DNA of 64,000 bases from positions 1,674,001 through 1,738,000 of the forward strand of contig CAWFLL010000004.1 of NCBI GenBank assembly GCA_963816785.1, in the 5' to 3' direction. Positions 40,552-48,255 of this stretch are shown in pieces (positions within the stretch are counted from its first letter, which is position 1; every line of letters begins with the position of its first letter). The stretch is from VRUE01 sp963816785. Lineage in GTDB: Bacteria; Actinomycetota; Thermoleophilia; Solirubrobacterales; 70-9. Position numbers and translations under genes: made by a program. The notes under the pieces were generated by a model that saw only the letters and a list, made by a program, of their open reading frames with translations, made no database searches and was not told the origin of the DNA.

Positions 40552-41022
40552 CTATTCGCCCTCCCCGGGGGTCGACTCAGCGGCTGAGATCCGGAAGACC
40601 GGGTGGTCGGGGGCGATCCGCTGCAGCTCGGCGTCGGGGGCGTCGGGCCCGATACCGTCGAAGAAGGCGCCGACCTCCCATTTCCATTTCTCCAGGTAGG
40701 CGCGAAGCAGGGTCGGCTTCTCCTCATCCGGGAGCTCGGTCGCGGAGATCTCCTCGACCCGCCGGCCGAGGACGAGGCGTCCGGCGCCACTGACGCGCAT
40801 GTTTCGGACCCATTGCGTGTGCCCCCGCGGCGCGACCAGGTAACGGTCTCCCTCGAACACGAGGAGGTTGACCGGCGTCCGGCGCCATTCGCCGCTCTTC
40901 CGCCCCCTCACTTCGAGCACGCGCGATCCGGCGACGCCGATCCCGAGCCGCGTGAGGACGGCGACGAGCCGGTTGAAGACGTTCCTCGTGAACCACCCTG
41001 GCTTCTGGAAGCGGGGTTCCAT
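40552..41022 (-). CDS. Deazaflavin (F420)-dependent nitroreductase-family protein
   Basis: The 156 residues show the split-barrel fold of the Ddn family: RVLEVRGRKSGEWRRTPVNLLVFEGDRYLVAPRG, followed by WVRNMRVSGAGRLVLGRRVEEI. Members use coenzyme F420H2 to reduce nitroaromatics or quinones, and they are expanded in Actinobacteria. I use ATG 41022; GTG 41025 is adjacent. The N-terminal FNRLVAVLTRLGIGVAGSR is amphipathic and may touch the membrane. The in vivo substrate is unknown. Confidence 0.85.
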   Translation of the reverse strand: MEPRFQKPGWFTRNVFNRLVAVLTRLGIGVAGSRVLEVRGRKSGEWRRTPVNLLVFEGDRYLVAPRGHTQWVRNMRVSGAGRLVLGRRVEEISATELPDEEKPTLLRAYLEKWKWEVGAFFDGIGPDAPDAELQRIAPDHPVFRISAAESTPGEGE

Positions 41023-41042
41023 CACCCAGAGTGTGGCAGCGA

Positions 41043-41048
41043 TAGCCT
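41043..41048 (+). promoter_or_regulatory. -10 box of the short VOC gene (leaderless)
   Basis: TAGCCT lies six bases before ATG 41055, so the shortened gene still has an apparently intact promoter. Confidence 0.45.
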
Positions 41049-41054
41049 GACGCC

Positions 41055-41330
41055 ATGCTCGATCACGTCGGCTTCGAGGTGAGTGACTTCGAGCGCAGCA
41101 AGGCGTTCTACGAACAGGCGCTCGAGCCGCTCGGGATCAGGCTGCTGATGGAGCCCGTCGAGGGCGCGGCCGGATTCGGCAGCGAGACCGAGATCGGGCC
41201 GAAGCCCTACTTCTGGATCGCAACCCGGGAGCGTCCCGCGGTGAGCGGCGCCCACGTCGCCTTCGGCGCCCGCGGCACCGAGCTGGTTGACGCCTTCCAC
41301 GCGGCCGCCCTCGCGGCCGGGGGCGACTGA
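41055..41330 (+). pseudogene. VOC-family protein truncated at the C-terminus
   Basis: The frame begins as a normal VOC protein (MLDHVGFEVSDFERSKAFYEQAL, PYFWIATRERP, HVAFGARG). It stops after 91 residues at AAALAAGGD. Homologues of this type usually continue for about 35 residues with a YAAFVxDPDGNNIE-type strand that holds the last metal-ligand Glu. That strand and ligand are missing, and the convergent flavin reductase ends 19 bases later. It may be a decayed gene or a small binding protein; calling it a pseudogene is an inference. Confidence 0.55.
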
Positions 41331-41348
41331 GCGCGGAGCGTCCCGCCC

Positions 41349-41825
41349 TCAACGCAACGGTCGGTACTCGCCCGCGTGGAAGACGAGCGGGTCGCCCTCG
41401 CCGGCCTCCAGGCCCCGCACCTCGCCGGTGACGATCACGTGGTCGCCCCCGGCAATCACGTCCCGCAGCTCACAGGAGACCCAGACGAGGGCGTCGGCGA
41501 TCGCGGGGATCCCGTCGCGATCGCGCCAATCGATTCCCTGCCACTTGTCGGCGACGGGCGCCTTGGTGGCGAAGCTGCGGGCGATCTCCTCCTGTCCGGC
41601 GTGCAGGACGCTGACCCCGAATCGATTCGCCGCCTGCACCGCGAGCAGCGTGCGGGAGCCGCGATCGAGGCAGGCCAGCATCAGCATCGGCTCAATCGAG
41701 AGCGAGCAGACGGCGTTGGCCGTCGCTCCGGCCGGGCCGTCGGGCCCGCTTGCGGACACGACCGTGACCCCGGTGGGGAGGATTCCCATCGCGGCTCTGA
41801 AACTGGCTGGATTCGGCGGCTGCAT
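41349..41825 (-). CDS. Flavin reductase-like FMN-binding protein
   Basis: A 158-residue split-barrel FMN protein with FRAAMGILPTGVTVVSASGPDGPAGATANAVCSLSIEPMLMLACLD, FGVSVLHAGQEEIARSFA and the closing GDPLVFHAGEYRPL. Such proteins reduce FMN or FAD with NAD(P)H, often for a partner monooxygenase; none is adjacent. ATG 41825 was chosen because family similarity begins there. The -10 region overlaps that of the divergent cytochrome gene (CATATTGT on this strand). Confidence 0.85.
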   Translation of the reverse strand: MQPPNPASFRAAMGILPTGVTVVSASGPDGPAGATANAVCSLSIEPMLMLACLDRGSRTLLAVQAANRFGVSVLHAGQEEIARSFATKAPVADKWQGIDWRDRDGIPAIADALVWVSCELRDVIAGGDHVIVTGEVRGLEAGEGDPLVFHAGEYRPLR

Positions 41826-41853
41826 CGGCGGGGAGGGGATCGGCTGAAGACAA

Positions 41854-41859
41854 TATGAT
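41854..41859 (+). promoter_or_regulatory. -10 box of the cytochrome c gene (leaderless)
   Basis: TATGAT lies nine bases before GTG 41869. It overlaps sequence that could serve as the -10 of the divergent flavin reductase. Confidence 0.5.
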
Positions 41860-41868
41860 GCGCGCCGC

Positions 41869-42267
41869 GTGCGCCCAGCACTCCTCACAGCAACGGTCGT
41901 TGCCGCCGCCCTCGGGCTCGCCGCGTGCGGTTTCGGCGAGGAGGGGATCGCGGTGTCCCAAGACGACTCCAACTACAACGGCGCGGTCCTCTTCGCCACC
42001 CGCTGCTCCGGCTGCCACACGCTCAGCGCCGCCGGGGCGCAGGGAACCGGGAACAGGAGCATCCGCATCCAGGGGCCCAATCTCGATCAGCGCACCGAGA
42101 GCTATGCGGACGCTCTCTTCGCGATCCAGAACGGCGGCTTCTCGGGGGCGATCATGCCCCAGAACATCGTCGTCGGCGAGGACGCCGAAGCGGTGGCGCG
42201 CTTCGTCGCGAAGTACGCCGGCCAGGACGCCGAAGAATCACCCCGCCCTGGCGAGACCTCACCCTGA
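41869..42267 (+). CDS. Lipoprotein c-type cytochrome
   Basis: The protein has 132 residues. Residues 1-20 are a lipoprotein signal with lipobox LAAC. The heme-binding motif CSGCH is at about residue 46, and a likely distal Met is in GAIMPQN at about 96, giving a class I monoheme fold exposed outside the membrane and tethered by lipid. Its partner is unknown; it could carry electrons between a quinol oxidoreductase and a terminal oxidase, neither of which is encoded here. The start GTG 41869 is supported by the closely placed TATGAT. It lies 12 bases before serS. Confidence 0.88.
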   Translation: MRPALLTATVVAAALGLAACGFGEEGIAVSQDDSNYNGAVLFATRCSGCHTLSAAGAQGTGNRSIRIQGPNLDQRTESYADALFAIQNGGFSGAIMPQNIVVGEDAEAVARFVAKYAGQDAEESPRPGETSP

Positions 42268-42279
42268 GGGGGGTTCCCG

Positions 42280-43551
42280 ATGCTGGACTTGAAGCTGATC
42301 CGCTCTGAGCCCGAGCGGGTCAAGGCCGCGCTCGAGCGCCGCGGCGCCGGCGAGGGCGTCGACGAGCTGCTGGCCCTCGACGCCCGCCGCCGCGAGCTGC
42401 TGCCCCAGATCGAGGGTGCCCAGGCCGAGCGCAAGACGCTCTCGAAGCGGATAGGCGAGGAGAAGCAGAAAGGCGGGGAGGCCGCCGACCTGGTCGAGGC
42501 GGTGGGTCGCCTGAAGGAGGACATCGAGGCGGGGAAGGCCGAGCTGGAGGAGGTCGAGGCGGCGATCGAGCGGGTTGCCGCGGCGCTCCCCAACCTGCCC
42601 GATCCCGACTCCCCCGACGGGATGACCGAGGAGGACGCGGTCGTGATGCGGGAGGTCGGGGAGCGGCCGAGCTTCGACTTCGAGCCGCTCGACCATCTCG
42701 AGATCGGCACCAGGCTCGGTCTGATCGACGTCGAGTCGGGGGCGAAGGTCTCGGGCTCGCGCTTCGCCTACCTGAAGGGCGACCTCGTCCTGCTCGAGTT
42801 CGCGCTGGTGCGCTTCGCGCTCGACCTGGCCCGCGGCGAGGGCCACGAGCCGGTGGTCCCGCCGGTGCTGGTCCGTGAAGACGCCCTCTACGGGACCGGC
42901 TTCCTGCCCGGTGACCGCGACCAGATCTACGAGGTCCCCAGGGACGATCTCTTCCTGATCGGCACCTCAGAGGTCTCGCTGGCTGCGCTGCACGCCGATC
43001 AGATCCTCGAGGCGGACCGGCTGCCGATCCGCTACGCCGGTTTCTCGACCTGCTTCCGGCGCGAGGCGGGGGCCGCCGGCCGCGACACCCGCGGCATCTT
43101 CCGCGTCCACCAGTTCGACAAGGTTGAGATGTTCTCGTTCGTCGAGCCGGCCGACTCGGCCGCCGAGCACGAGCGGCTGCTGGCGATCGAGGAGCGAATC
43201 CTGACCGAGCTCGAGATCCCCTACCGGGTCGTCAACATCGCCGCCGGGGACCTGGGAGCGCCGGCGGCGAAGAAGTACGACTGCGAGGCCTGGATCCCTA
43301 GCCAGGGCCGCTACCGCGAGCTGACCTCGTGCTCGAACACGACCGACTACCAGGCACGGCGGCTCGGCTGTAGGTATCGGGCCGCGGACGGCGAATCCCC
43401 ACAGGCAGTGCACACGTTGAACGGCACAGCGGTGGCCGTGGGGCGCACCCTCGTGGCCCTGATCGAGAACCGACAGGAGCGCGACGGAAGCTTCACGCTA
43501 CCCAATACTTTGCATTCCTACGGCTCGCCTGCAAGGATCGAACCACGATGA
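42280..43551 (+). CDS. serS: Seryl-tRNA synthetase
   Basis: A 423-residue class II synthetase. The N-terminal antiparallel coiled-coil arm (about residues 28-105, with LLPQIEGAQAERKTLSKRIG) binds tRNA-Ser. The catalytic core has motif 2 FSTCFRREAGAAGRDTRGIFRVHQFDKVEMF and the C-terminal LNGTAVAVGRTLVALIENRQ of motif 3. It begins 12 bases after the cytochrome gene and overlaps the following response-regulator gene by ATGA, an unusual coupling for this housekeeping gene. Confidence 0.97.
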   Translation: MLDLKLIRSEPERVKAALERRGAGEGVDELLALDARRRELLPQIEGAQAERKTLSKRIGEEKQKGGEAADLVEAVGRLKEDIEAGKAELEEVEAAIERVAAALPNLPDPDSPDGMTEEDAVVMREVGERPSFDFEPLDHLEIGTRLGLIDVESGAKVSGSRFAYLKGDLVLLEFALVRFALDLARGEGHEPVVPPVLVREDALYGTGFLPGDRDQIYEVPRDDLFLIGTSEVSLAALHADQILEADRLPIRYAGFSTCFRREAGAAGRDTRGIFRVHQFDKVEMFSFVEPADSAAEHERLLAIEERILTELEIPYRVVNIAAGDLGAPAAKKYDCEAWIPSQGRYRELTSCSNTTDYQARRLGCRYRAADGESPQAVHTLNGTAVAVGRTLVALIENRQERDGSFTLPNTLHSYGSPARIEPR

Positions 43552-44201
43552 ACAGCAGTGTAAGAGAGGCAAAACGCGTAGTGCTCTGCGATGACCACGA
43601 GATTGTCCGCGAGGCGATCAAGGCGCGCATGGCCAGTTCCAACGCTCTTCAGATCGTCGGCGAGGCGGGCAATGGCCGCGACGTGGTCGAGGTGGTGAAA
43701 GAGCTCGAGCCGGACGTTCTCATCATCGACGTCGAGCTGCCGAAACGCGACGGGATCGAGGCGACGAAGGAGGTCCTCAAGGTCAGGCCGCGGACCAAAG
43801 TCATCATCTTCACCGCACACGCCCAGCCGGATCTGCTGGCGCTGGCCCTGCGGGCCGGCGCCTCCGGATACGTCCTCAAGTCCGCCCCTGCCGAGGACAT
43901 CGCGCGGGCGGTGAAGGCGGTCACCGGCGGCGGCACCTTCCTCGGCGGCGACTTCGCCGGGGGCAAGCCCTCCGAGGTCGAGAAGCTGCTCGACCTCTCA
44001 CCGCGCGAGCGCCAGATCCTCGAGCTGCTCGCCGAGGGCCTGCGGGTGAAGGAGATCGCCGAGCGGCTCGGGCTGAGCCCGGCGACGGTCCACACCCACG
44101 TTCGCAACGCGATCGCCAAGCTCGAGGTCGACACCCGCACCGAGGCCGTGGCCCTCGCCGTCCGCTTCAGTTACCTCGGCGCCGGCGGCGCCGTCAAGTA
44201 A
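43548..44201 (+). CDS. NarL/LuxR-type response regulator
   Basis: The protein has 217 residues. The receiver domain has VVLCDDHE, the phospho-acceptor in LIIDVELPKRDG, and VLKSAPAED. The LuxR-type DNA-binding domain is at about residues 148-210 (LSPRERQILELLAEGLRVKEIAERLGLSPATVHTHVRNAIAKL). No histidine kinase is adjacent. It is translationally coupled to serS by ATGA. The target genes are unknown. It is convergent with msrB, with a repeat fragment in the 26-base gap. Confidence 0.92.
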   Translation: MNSSVREAKRVVLCDDHEIVREAIKARMASSNALQIVGEAGNGRDVVEVVKELEPDVLIIDVELPKRDGIEATKEVLKVRPRTKVIIFTAHAQPDLLALALRAGASGYVLKSAPAEDIARAVKAVTGGGTFLGGDFAGGKPSEVEKLLDLSPRERQILELLAEGLRVKEIAERLGLSPATVHTHVRNAIAKLEVDTRTEAVALAVRFSYLGAGGAVK

Positions 44202-44202
44202 A

Positions 44203-44227
44203 CGGCGCCTCCGCGTCCGGGGGCCGC
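44203..44227 (-). repeat. Dispersed palindromic element, copy 8 (left-end fragment)
   Basis: On the minus strand it reads GCGGCCCCCGGACGCGGAGG. It matches only the left end of the family and touches the msrB stop codon. With the flanking GTAA/TTAC it can still fold into a short hairpin between the convergent genes. Confidence 0.6.
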
Positions 44228-44641
44228 TTACTCGTCGTCGTCCCTGTCGAGAGTCAGGGCGCAGCCGTTGATGCAGAAGCGCTGGCCGTTGGGGCCGGGC
44301 CCGTCTTCGAACACGTGCCCGAGGTGGGCGTCGCAGTGCTTGCAGATGACCTCGGTGCGCCGCATCCCGAGGCTGTCGTCGGGCCGCAGCTCGACGTGCT
44401 CGAGGTTGACCGGCTCGGTGAAGCTTGGCCAGCCGGTGCCCGAGTCGAACTTCGTGTCGGAGGAGAACAGCTCGGTGCCGCAACCGACGCAGCGGTACAT
44501 CCCGTCGCCCTTCTCGTCCCAGTAGGGACCGGTGAAGGCGCGCTCGGTCCCCGCATTGCGGGTCACCTCATACTGCTCCGGCGTCAACTGCTCGCGCCAT
44601 TCCTGCTCGGACTTCCGGACCTTCGTCGTCTTCTCTGTCAT
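44228..44641 (-). CDS. msrB: Peptide-methionine (R)-S-oxide reductase
   Basis: Repairs methionine-R-sulfoxide in proteins. The 137 residues include the zinc-binding pairs CVGCG and CKHCDAHLGHVF, and the catalytic Cys in QRFCINGCALTL. The second Cys in that segment (INGC) is unusual, since most homologues have Ser or Ala there. ATG 44641 follows GGAGAAAGGAAGG, and TAAGCT about 21 bases upstream is a plausible -10, so this gene has a short leader, unlike most neighbours. Confidence 0.95.
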   Translation of the reverse strand: MTEKTTKVRKSEQEWREQLTPEQYEVTRNAGTERAFTGPYWDEKGDGMYRCVGCGTELFSSDTKFDSGTGWPSFTEPVNLEHVELRPDDSLGMRRTEVICKHCDAHLGHVFEDGPGPNGQRFCINGCALTLDRDDDE

Positions 44642-44697
44642 CGCCTTCCTTTCTCCTGGTTCCAGCTTACGCACCCTGTCCAGGCCCCTGCGCGACT

Positions 44698-44703
44698 TAG
44701 GAT
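44698..44703 (+). promoter_or_regulatory. -10 box of the thioesterase gene (leaderless)
   Basis: TAGGAT lies six bases before GTG 44710. Confidence 0.5.
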
Positions 44704-44709
44704 CCGCAC

Positions 44710-45498
44710 GTGCCGGAGACCTTCTACGAGCCCGACGGGGACAGATTCGTCGCGACCGAGCTGACCCGCGGGCCATGGGACCCCGGAGCCCAGCACGCCG
44801 GCCCCCCGTCCGCGTTGATGGGGCGCGAGATCGAGCGGCTCGATGGCGGCGAGGGGTTCCAGGTGGCCCGGGTCAGCCTCGAGATCCTGGGCCCGGTTCC
44901 GATCGGTCCGCTCCGCGTCGAGGCGAGGGTGGTGAGGCCGGGCCGCTCGGTCCAGCTGATCGAGGCCACGCTTCGCGGCGAGGACGCCGAGCTGATGCTG
45001 GCCCGCGCCTGGCGGATCAGGACTTCGCCGCCGCTTCAGCTGCCACCGGCTGCTCTGGACGGGCCGGCGCCTCCCCCGGGCCCGGAGCAGGGCTCGCGGC
45101 CCGACTTCTTCGAGACCGGCCAGGTCGTCGGCTACCACACGGCGATGGAGTGGCGCTCGGTCGGCGGCGGCTTTCTGGAGCCGGGACCGGCCACGGTCTG
45201 GATGCGGATGCGCCATCCGCTCCTCCCGGGGGAGGAGCCGTCTCCGCTGCAGCGGACCCTGATCGCCGCCGACGTCGGCAACGGGATCAGCGCCGTGCTT
45301 GACTGGCGGCGGCACCTCTTCATCAACGTCGACCTCAGCGTCCACCTGGAGCGGATGCCGGAGGGCGAGTGGGTCTGCGTCGACGCGGTCACCGTGCCGC
45401 AGGAGAACGGGATCGGCACCGCCGAGTCGGTTCTCTTCGACCAGCGGGGGCGGATCGGCCGCGCCGCCCAGAGCCTGCTCCTCTCCGAGCGGGCCTAG
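44710..45498 (+). CDS. Acyl-CoA thioesterase-family (double hotdog) protein
   Basis: A 262-residue protein with two hotdog domains, as in TesB-like thioesterases. The first runs from RFVATELTRGPWDPGAQHAGPPSALMGREIE to about residue 115. The second has WMRMRHPLLPGEEPSPLQRTLIAADVGNGIS and FINVDLSVHLERMPEGEWVCVDA. It is expected to hydrolyse acyl-CoA esters; chain length is unknown. The GTG start is fixed by the -10 box six bases upstream. Its stop shares CTAG with the convergent MFS gene. Confidence 0.82.
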   Translation: MPETFYEPDGDRFVATELTRGPWDPGAQHAGPPSALMGREIERLDGGEGFQVARVSLEILGPVPIGPLRVEARVVRPGRSVQLIEATLRGEDAELMLARAWRIRTSPPLQLPPAALDGPAPPPGPEQGSRPDFFETGQVVGYHTAMEWRSVGGGFLEPGPATVWMRMRHPLLPGEEPSPLQRTLIAADVGNGISAVLDWRRHLFINVDLSVHLERMPEGEWVCVDAVTVPQENGIGTAESVLFDQRGRIGRAAQSLLLSERA

Positions 45499-46688
45499 CC
45501 CGCCTCGGCGCGCCGCGCGGCGAGCAATTCCTGACTCCTGCTGGAGATCGCGAAGGCGATCGTGATCGCGCAAGCCGCCGCGGCCCCGGCGGCGAAGAGG
45601 AAGGCGCCCTGGTAGCTGCTGAGTGCGGCGGCGAGGCCGGCCAGCGGCGCCCCGATGCCGACCCCGGCGTCGAAGAACGCGGTGAAGGTCCCGAGCGCCG
45701 CCCCGCGGCGGTTGACCGGGACCCTGTCGACGACGATCAGCGACAGCGAGGGGTAGAGCAGCGAGAAGGCGGCGCCCATCGCCAGCGCACCTACGAGCGC
45801 GACCCCGAGGCTGTCGGCGGTCGCGATGACCACGAGCCCGATCATCTCGACCACCGCGGCGGCGGTCGCGACGCGGGCCGGGCCGATCCGGTCGGGAAGG
45901 TCGCCGCCGGCCAGCCGCGTCAGCACGACCATCGTCGCGAAGGCGCCGAACACGGTCGCCCCGTGCCCGACGCCGCGGGCGTCGAGGTGGAGGACGACGA
46001 AGGCGGCGACCGTGGCATAGCCGACCGAGGCGAGGGCGAGCGCGGTGCCGGGACGGACCGCCTCGCGCGCGATCAGCGGGTGGCGCTCGGTGTGGGCGAC
46101 GGGGCGGAACGGGTCGGGGAGGCGAAGGGCGACCAGCGCCCCGACCAGGGGGGCCGCTCCGGCGAAGATCCAGACGAGCGTGTAACCGGCCGCCTGCTGC
46201 AGCAGCTCGCCGATCAGCGGCCCGACGCTGAGCCCGGTCCAGATCGCGAGCCCGTAGAGGCCGATCACGCGGCCGCGGCGCTGGGGCGGCGCGATGTCGA
46301 CGACCCAGGCGGAGCCGGCGGTGAACACCGTGCCCTCGCCCGCGCCGAGCACCAGCCGCGCCACGATCAGCCCCGGGATCCCGAGCGGGATCAGGTAGAG
46401 GAAGCCGGCGAGCGCGACGAGCAGCGAGCCGATCAGCACGGCCGGCCGGCGACCGCGGCGGTCGGCGATGCGGCCCGCGACCGGCCGCAGAAGCAGCCCG
46501 GTCACAGCGTAGGAGCCGATCACGATGCCGACCGCGATGTTGCCGCCGTCGAGCGGCCCGTGCACGTATCGGGGCAGGATCGGCAGCACCGCGCCGACCG
46601 CGACGATCCCGGCGAAGGTCACCGCGAAGATGCCCGCGAAGGCGATCCCGGGCCGGGCGACCGGCGCGCCCGGGTGCTCGGCGCTCAT
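45495..46688 (-). CDS. Major facilitator superfamily transporter
   Basis: A 397-residue, 12-helix MFS carrier. Motif A (GRIADRRGRRPAVLIG) follows helix 2, and a degenerate copy lies in the second half (GDLPDRIGPARVATAAA). Homology suggests a drug/metabolite:H+ antiporter, but the substrate is unknown. ATG 46688 overlaps the upstream HAD gene stop as ATGA, so its translation may depend on ribosomes that reach that stop, which the frameshift in the HAD gene would disturb. Confidence 0.88.
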   Translation of the reverse strand: MSAEHPGAPVARPGIAFAGIFAVTFAGIVAVGAVLPILPRYVHGPLDGGNIAVGIVIGSYAVTGLLLRPVAGRIADRRGRRPAVLIGSLLVALAGFLYLIPLGIPGLIVARLVLGAGEGTVFTAGSAWVVDIAPPQRRGRVIGLYGLAIWTGLSVGPLIGELLQQAAGYTLVWIFAGAAPLVGALVALRLPDPFRPVAHTERHPLIAREAVRPGTALALASVGYATVAAFVVLHLDARGVGHGATVFGAFATMVVLTRLAGGDLPDRIGPARVATAAAVVEMIGLVVIATADSLGVALVGALAMGAAFSLLYPSLSLIVVDRVPVNRRGAALGTFTAFFDAGVGIGAPLAGLAAALSSYQGAFLFAAGAAAACAITIAFAISSRSQELLAARRAEAG

Positions 46689-47477
46689 TGTGTGATCAAC
46701 CCGGCCAGGTCGCCGACCACGTGGTCGGCCGCGGACCGTGCCGCCTCGGCGTCCTCGCGGGGCGTCGCGCCGCTCAGCACCAGGATCGTCTTCAGGCCGG
46801 CGCGCCGCCCACCCTCGATGTCGGAGGCGACCCGGTCGCCCACCATCGCCACGTGCGCGGCATTGTCGCCGAGGCGGTCCCGCGCCAGCTCGAACAGGTG
46901 GCGCTCCGGCTTGCCGCCGATCTCGGCGCTGGCGCCGCTCGCCGTCTCGACCGCGGCGAGCACGGCGCCGGTGCCGGGCCAGGCGCCGCCCGGCATCGGC
47001 AGGGTCGGGTCGCGGCTGGTCGCCACCAGCCGCGCACCGCGCTGCAGCGCCAGCGTCGCGGTCAGGAGCTCCTCGTAGTCGAAGCCGCGGTGCCCGGAGA
47101 CGACGACCACTCCCGCCTCCCGGGCGGCCTCGCCGTCGAGCACCTCGAGGCCCTCCGCGGCCACGGCGTCTCTGAAAGCCGCGCTGCCGATCACGAACGC
47201 GCCCTCGCCTGGTTGCCGCCGTCCGCGCCGCGAGCCGGGCGGTCGCCTCCCCGGCGGTGACGATCCGGTCCTCGGCCACCTCGACTCCCGCCTCCCGCAG
47301 CCGTCCCGCGTAGGCGGACCCCGGCTTGCCGGGGTTGTTGGTGACGAAGACGATCTCCTTGCCGCGCGCGGCAAGCTCCCGCAGGGCCTCGGGGGCGCCG
47401 GGGACGAGCTCGCGCCCGACCCAGACGACCCCGTCGAGATCGATCAGGAACCCGTCGAATTCGTCCGCTAGCGCCAC
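46685..47477 (-). pseudogene. HAD-IIA (NagD-like) hydrolase with a frameshift
   Basis: The N-terminal third from GTG 47477 is a normal NagD-type start: DGFLIDLDGVVWVG with the nucleophile Asp, and VFVTNNPGKPG. The C-terminal two thirds lie in another frame (FVIGSAAFRDAVAAEG, GGKPERHLFELARDRLG, MVGDRVASDIEGGRRAG). The switch falls near 47205-47230, within a GC-rich stretch, and is explained by one extra base (or two lost). It may be a sequencing error or true decay. The -10 box TACCCT at 47485-47490 lies seven bases before the GTG. Confidence 0.75.
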
Positions 47478-47484
47478 GCGGCGC

Positions 47485-47490
47485 AGGGTA
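47485..47490 (-). promoter_or_regulatory. -10 box of the HAD gene (leaderless)
   Basis: TACCCT on the minus strand lies seven bases before GTG 47477. Confidence 0.5.
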
Positions 47491-47502
47491 GTCGCATACC
47501 GG

Positions 47503-47508
47503 TAGCGT
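47503..47508 (+). promoter_or_regulatory. -10 box of the ABC transporter operon (decides the start)
   Basis: TAGCGT touches GTG 47509 but lies nine bases before GTG 47518. The latter is therefore the likely start of a leaderless message. Confidence 0.5.
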
Positions 47509-47517
47509 GTGACCGGC

Positions 47518-48249
47518 GTGAGCTCGGACGGACAGGTGGTCGTGGCGAACGACGTCTCGCGGCGCTACGGCGAAGGGCACGCGGCTGTGGACGCCCTCGT
47601 CGACGTCAGCACCGGTTTCGAGCGCGGCCGGTTCTCCGCGATCATGGGGCCCTCAGGGTCGGGGAAGTCGACCCTGATGCACATCCTCGCCGGGCTCGAC
47701 AAGCCGACCGCCGGCAGTGTCACCCTCGACGGCGAGGAGATCACCGACCTCGACGACGGAGCGCTGACCAAGCTGCGCCGGGACAAGCTCGGCTTCGTCT
47801 TCCAGTTCTTCAACCTGCTCCCCGTCCTCACCGCCGAGGAGAACTTGGTCCTGCCGCTGTCGATCGCCGGACGCAAGCCGGATCGCGAGTGGCTCGAGCA
47901 GTTGATCCGTACCGTCGGCCTCGAGGATCGCCGCACCCATCGGCCCTCGGAGCTCTCGGGCGGGCAGCAGCAGCGGGTCGCGGTCGCGCGGGCGCTGGTC
48001 TCCAAACCCGCCGTCGTCTTCGCCGACGAGCCGACCGGAAACCTCGACTCGAAGGCGAGCGCCGACGTGCTGCAGCTGCTGCGCCGGGCGGTTGACGAGT
48101 TCGGCCAGACGGTGATCATGGTCACCCACGATCCCACCGCTGCAACCCACGCCGACCGGCTGATCACCCTCAGCGACGGGACGATCGTCCACGACGCCGC
48201 CCCGGGTTCGAGCGACGAGGTGATCGAGCTGATGAAGCAGATCGACTAG
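47518..48249 (+). CDS. ABC transporter ATP-binding protein (MacB/LolD type)
   Basis: The ATPase has Walker A GPSGSGKST at about residue 45, signature LSGGQQQRVAVARAL, Walker B VVFADEPTGNLDS and H-loop VTHD. The sequence MHILAGLDKPTAGSVTLDGEEI and the permease partner place it with the MacB/LolD family, which exports lipids, peptides or lipoproteins by a mechanotransmission cycle. GTG 47518 is preferred over GTG 47509 because of the -10 box position; the difference is three residues. The permease gene follows six bases after its stop. Confidence 0.93.
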   Translation: MSSDGQVVVANDVSRRYGEGHAAVDALVDVSTGFERGRFSAIMGPSGSGKSTLMHILAGLDKPTAGSVTLDGEEITDLDDGALTKLRRDKLGFVFQFFNLLPVLTAEENLVLPLSIAGRKPDREWLEQLIRTVGLEDRRTHRPSELSGGQQQRVAVARALVSKPAVVFADEPTGNLDSKASADVLQLLRRAVDEFGQTVIMVTHDPTAATHADRLITLSDGTIVHDAAPGSSDEVIELMKQID

Positions 48250-48255
48250 CCGCCG

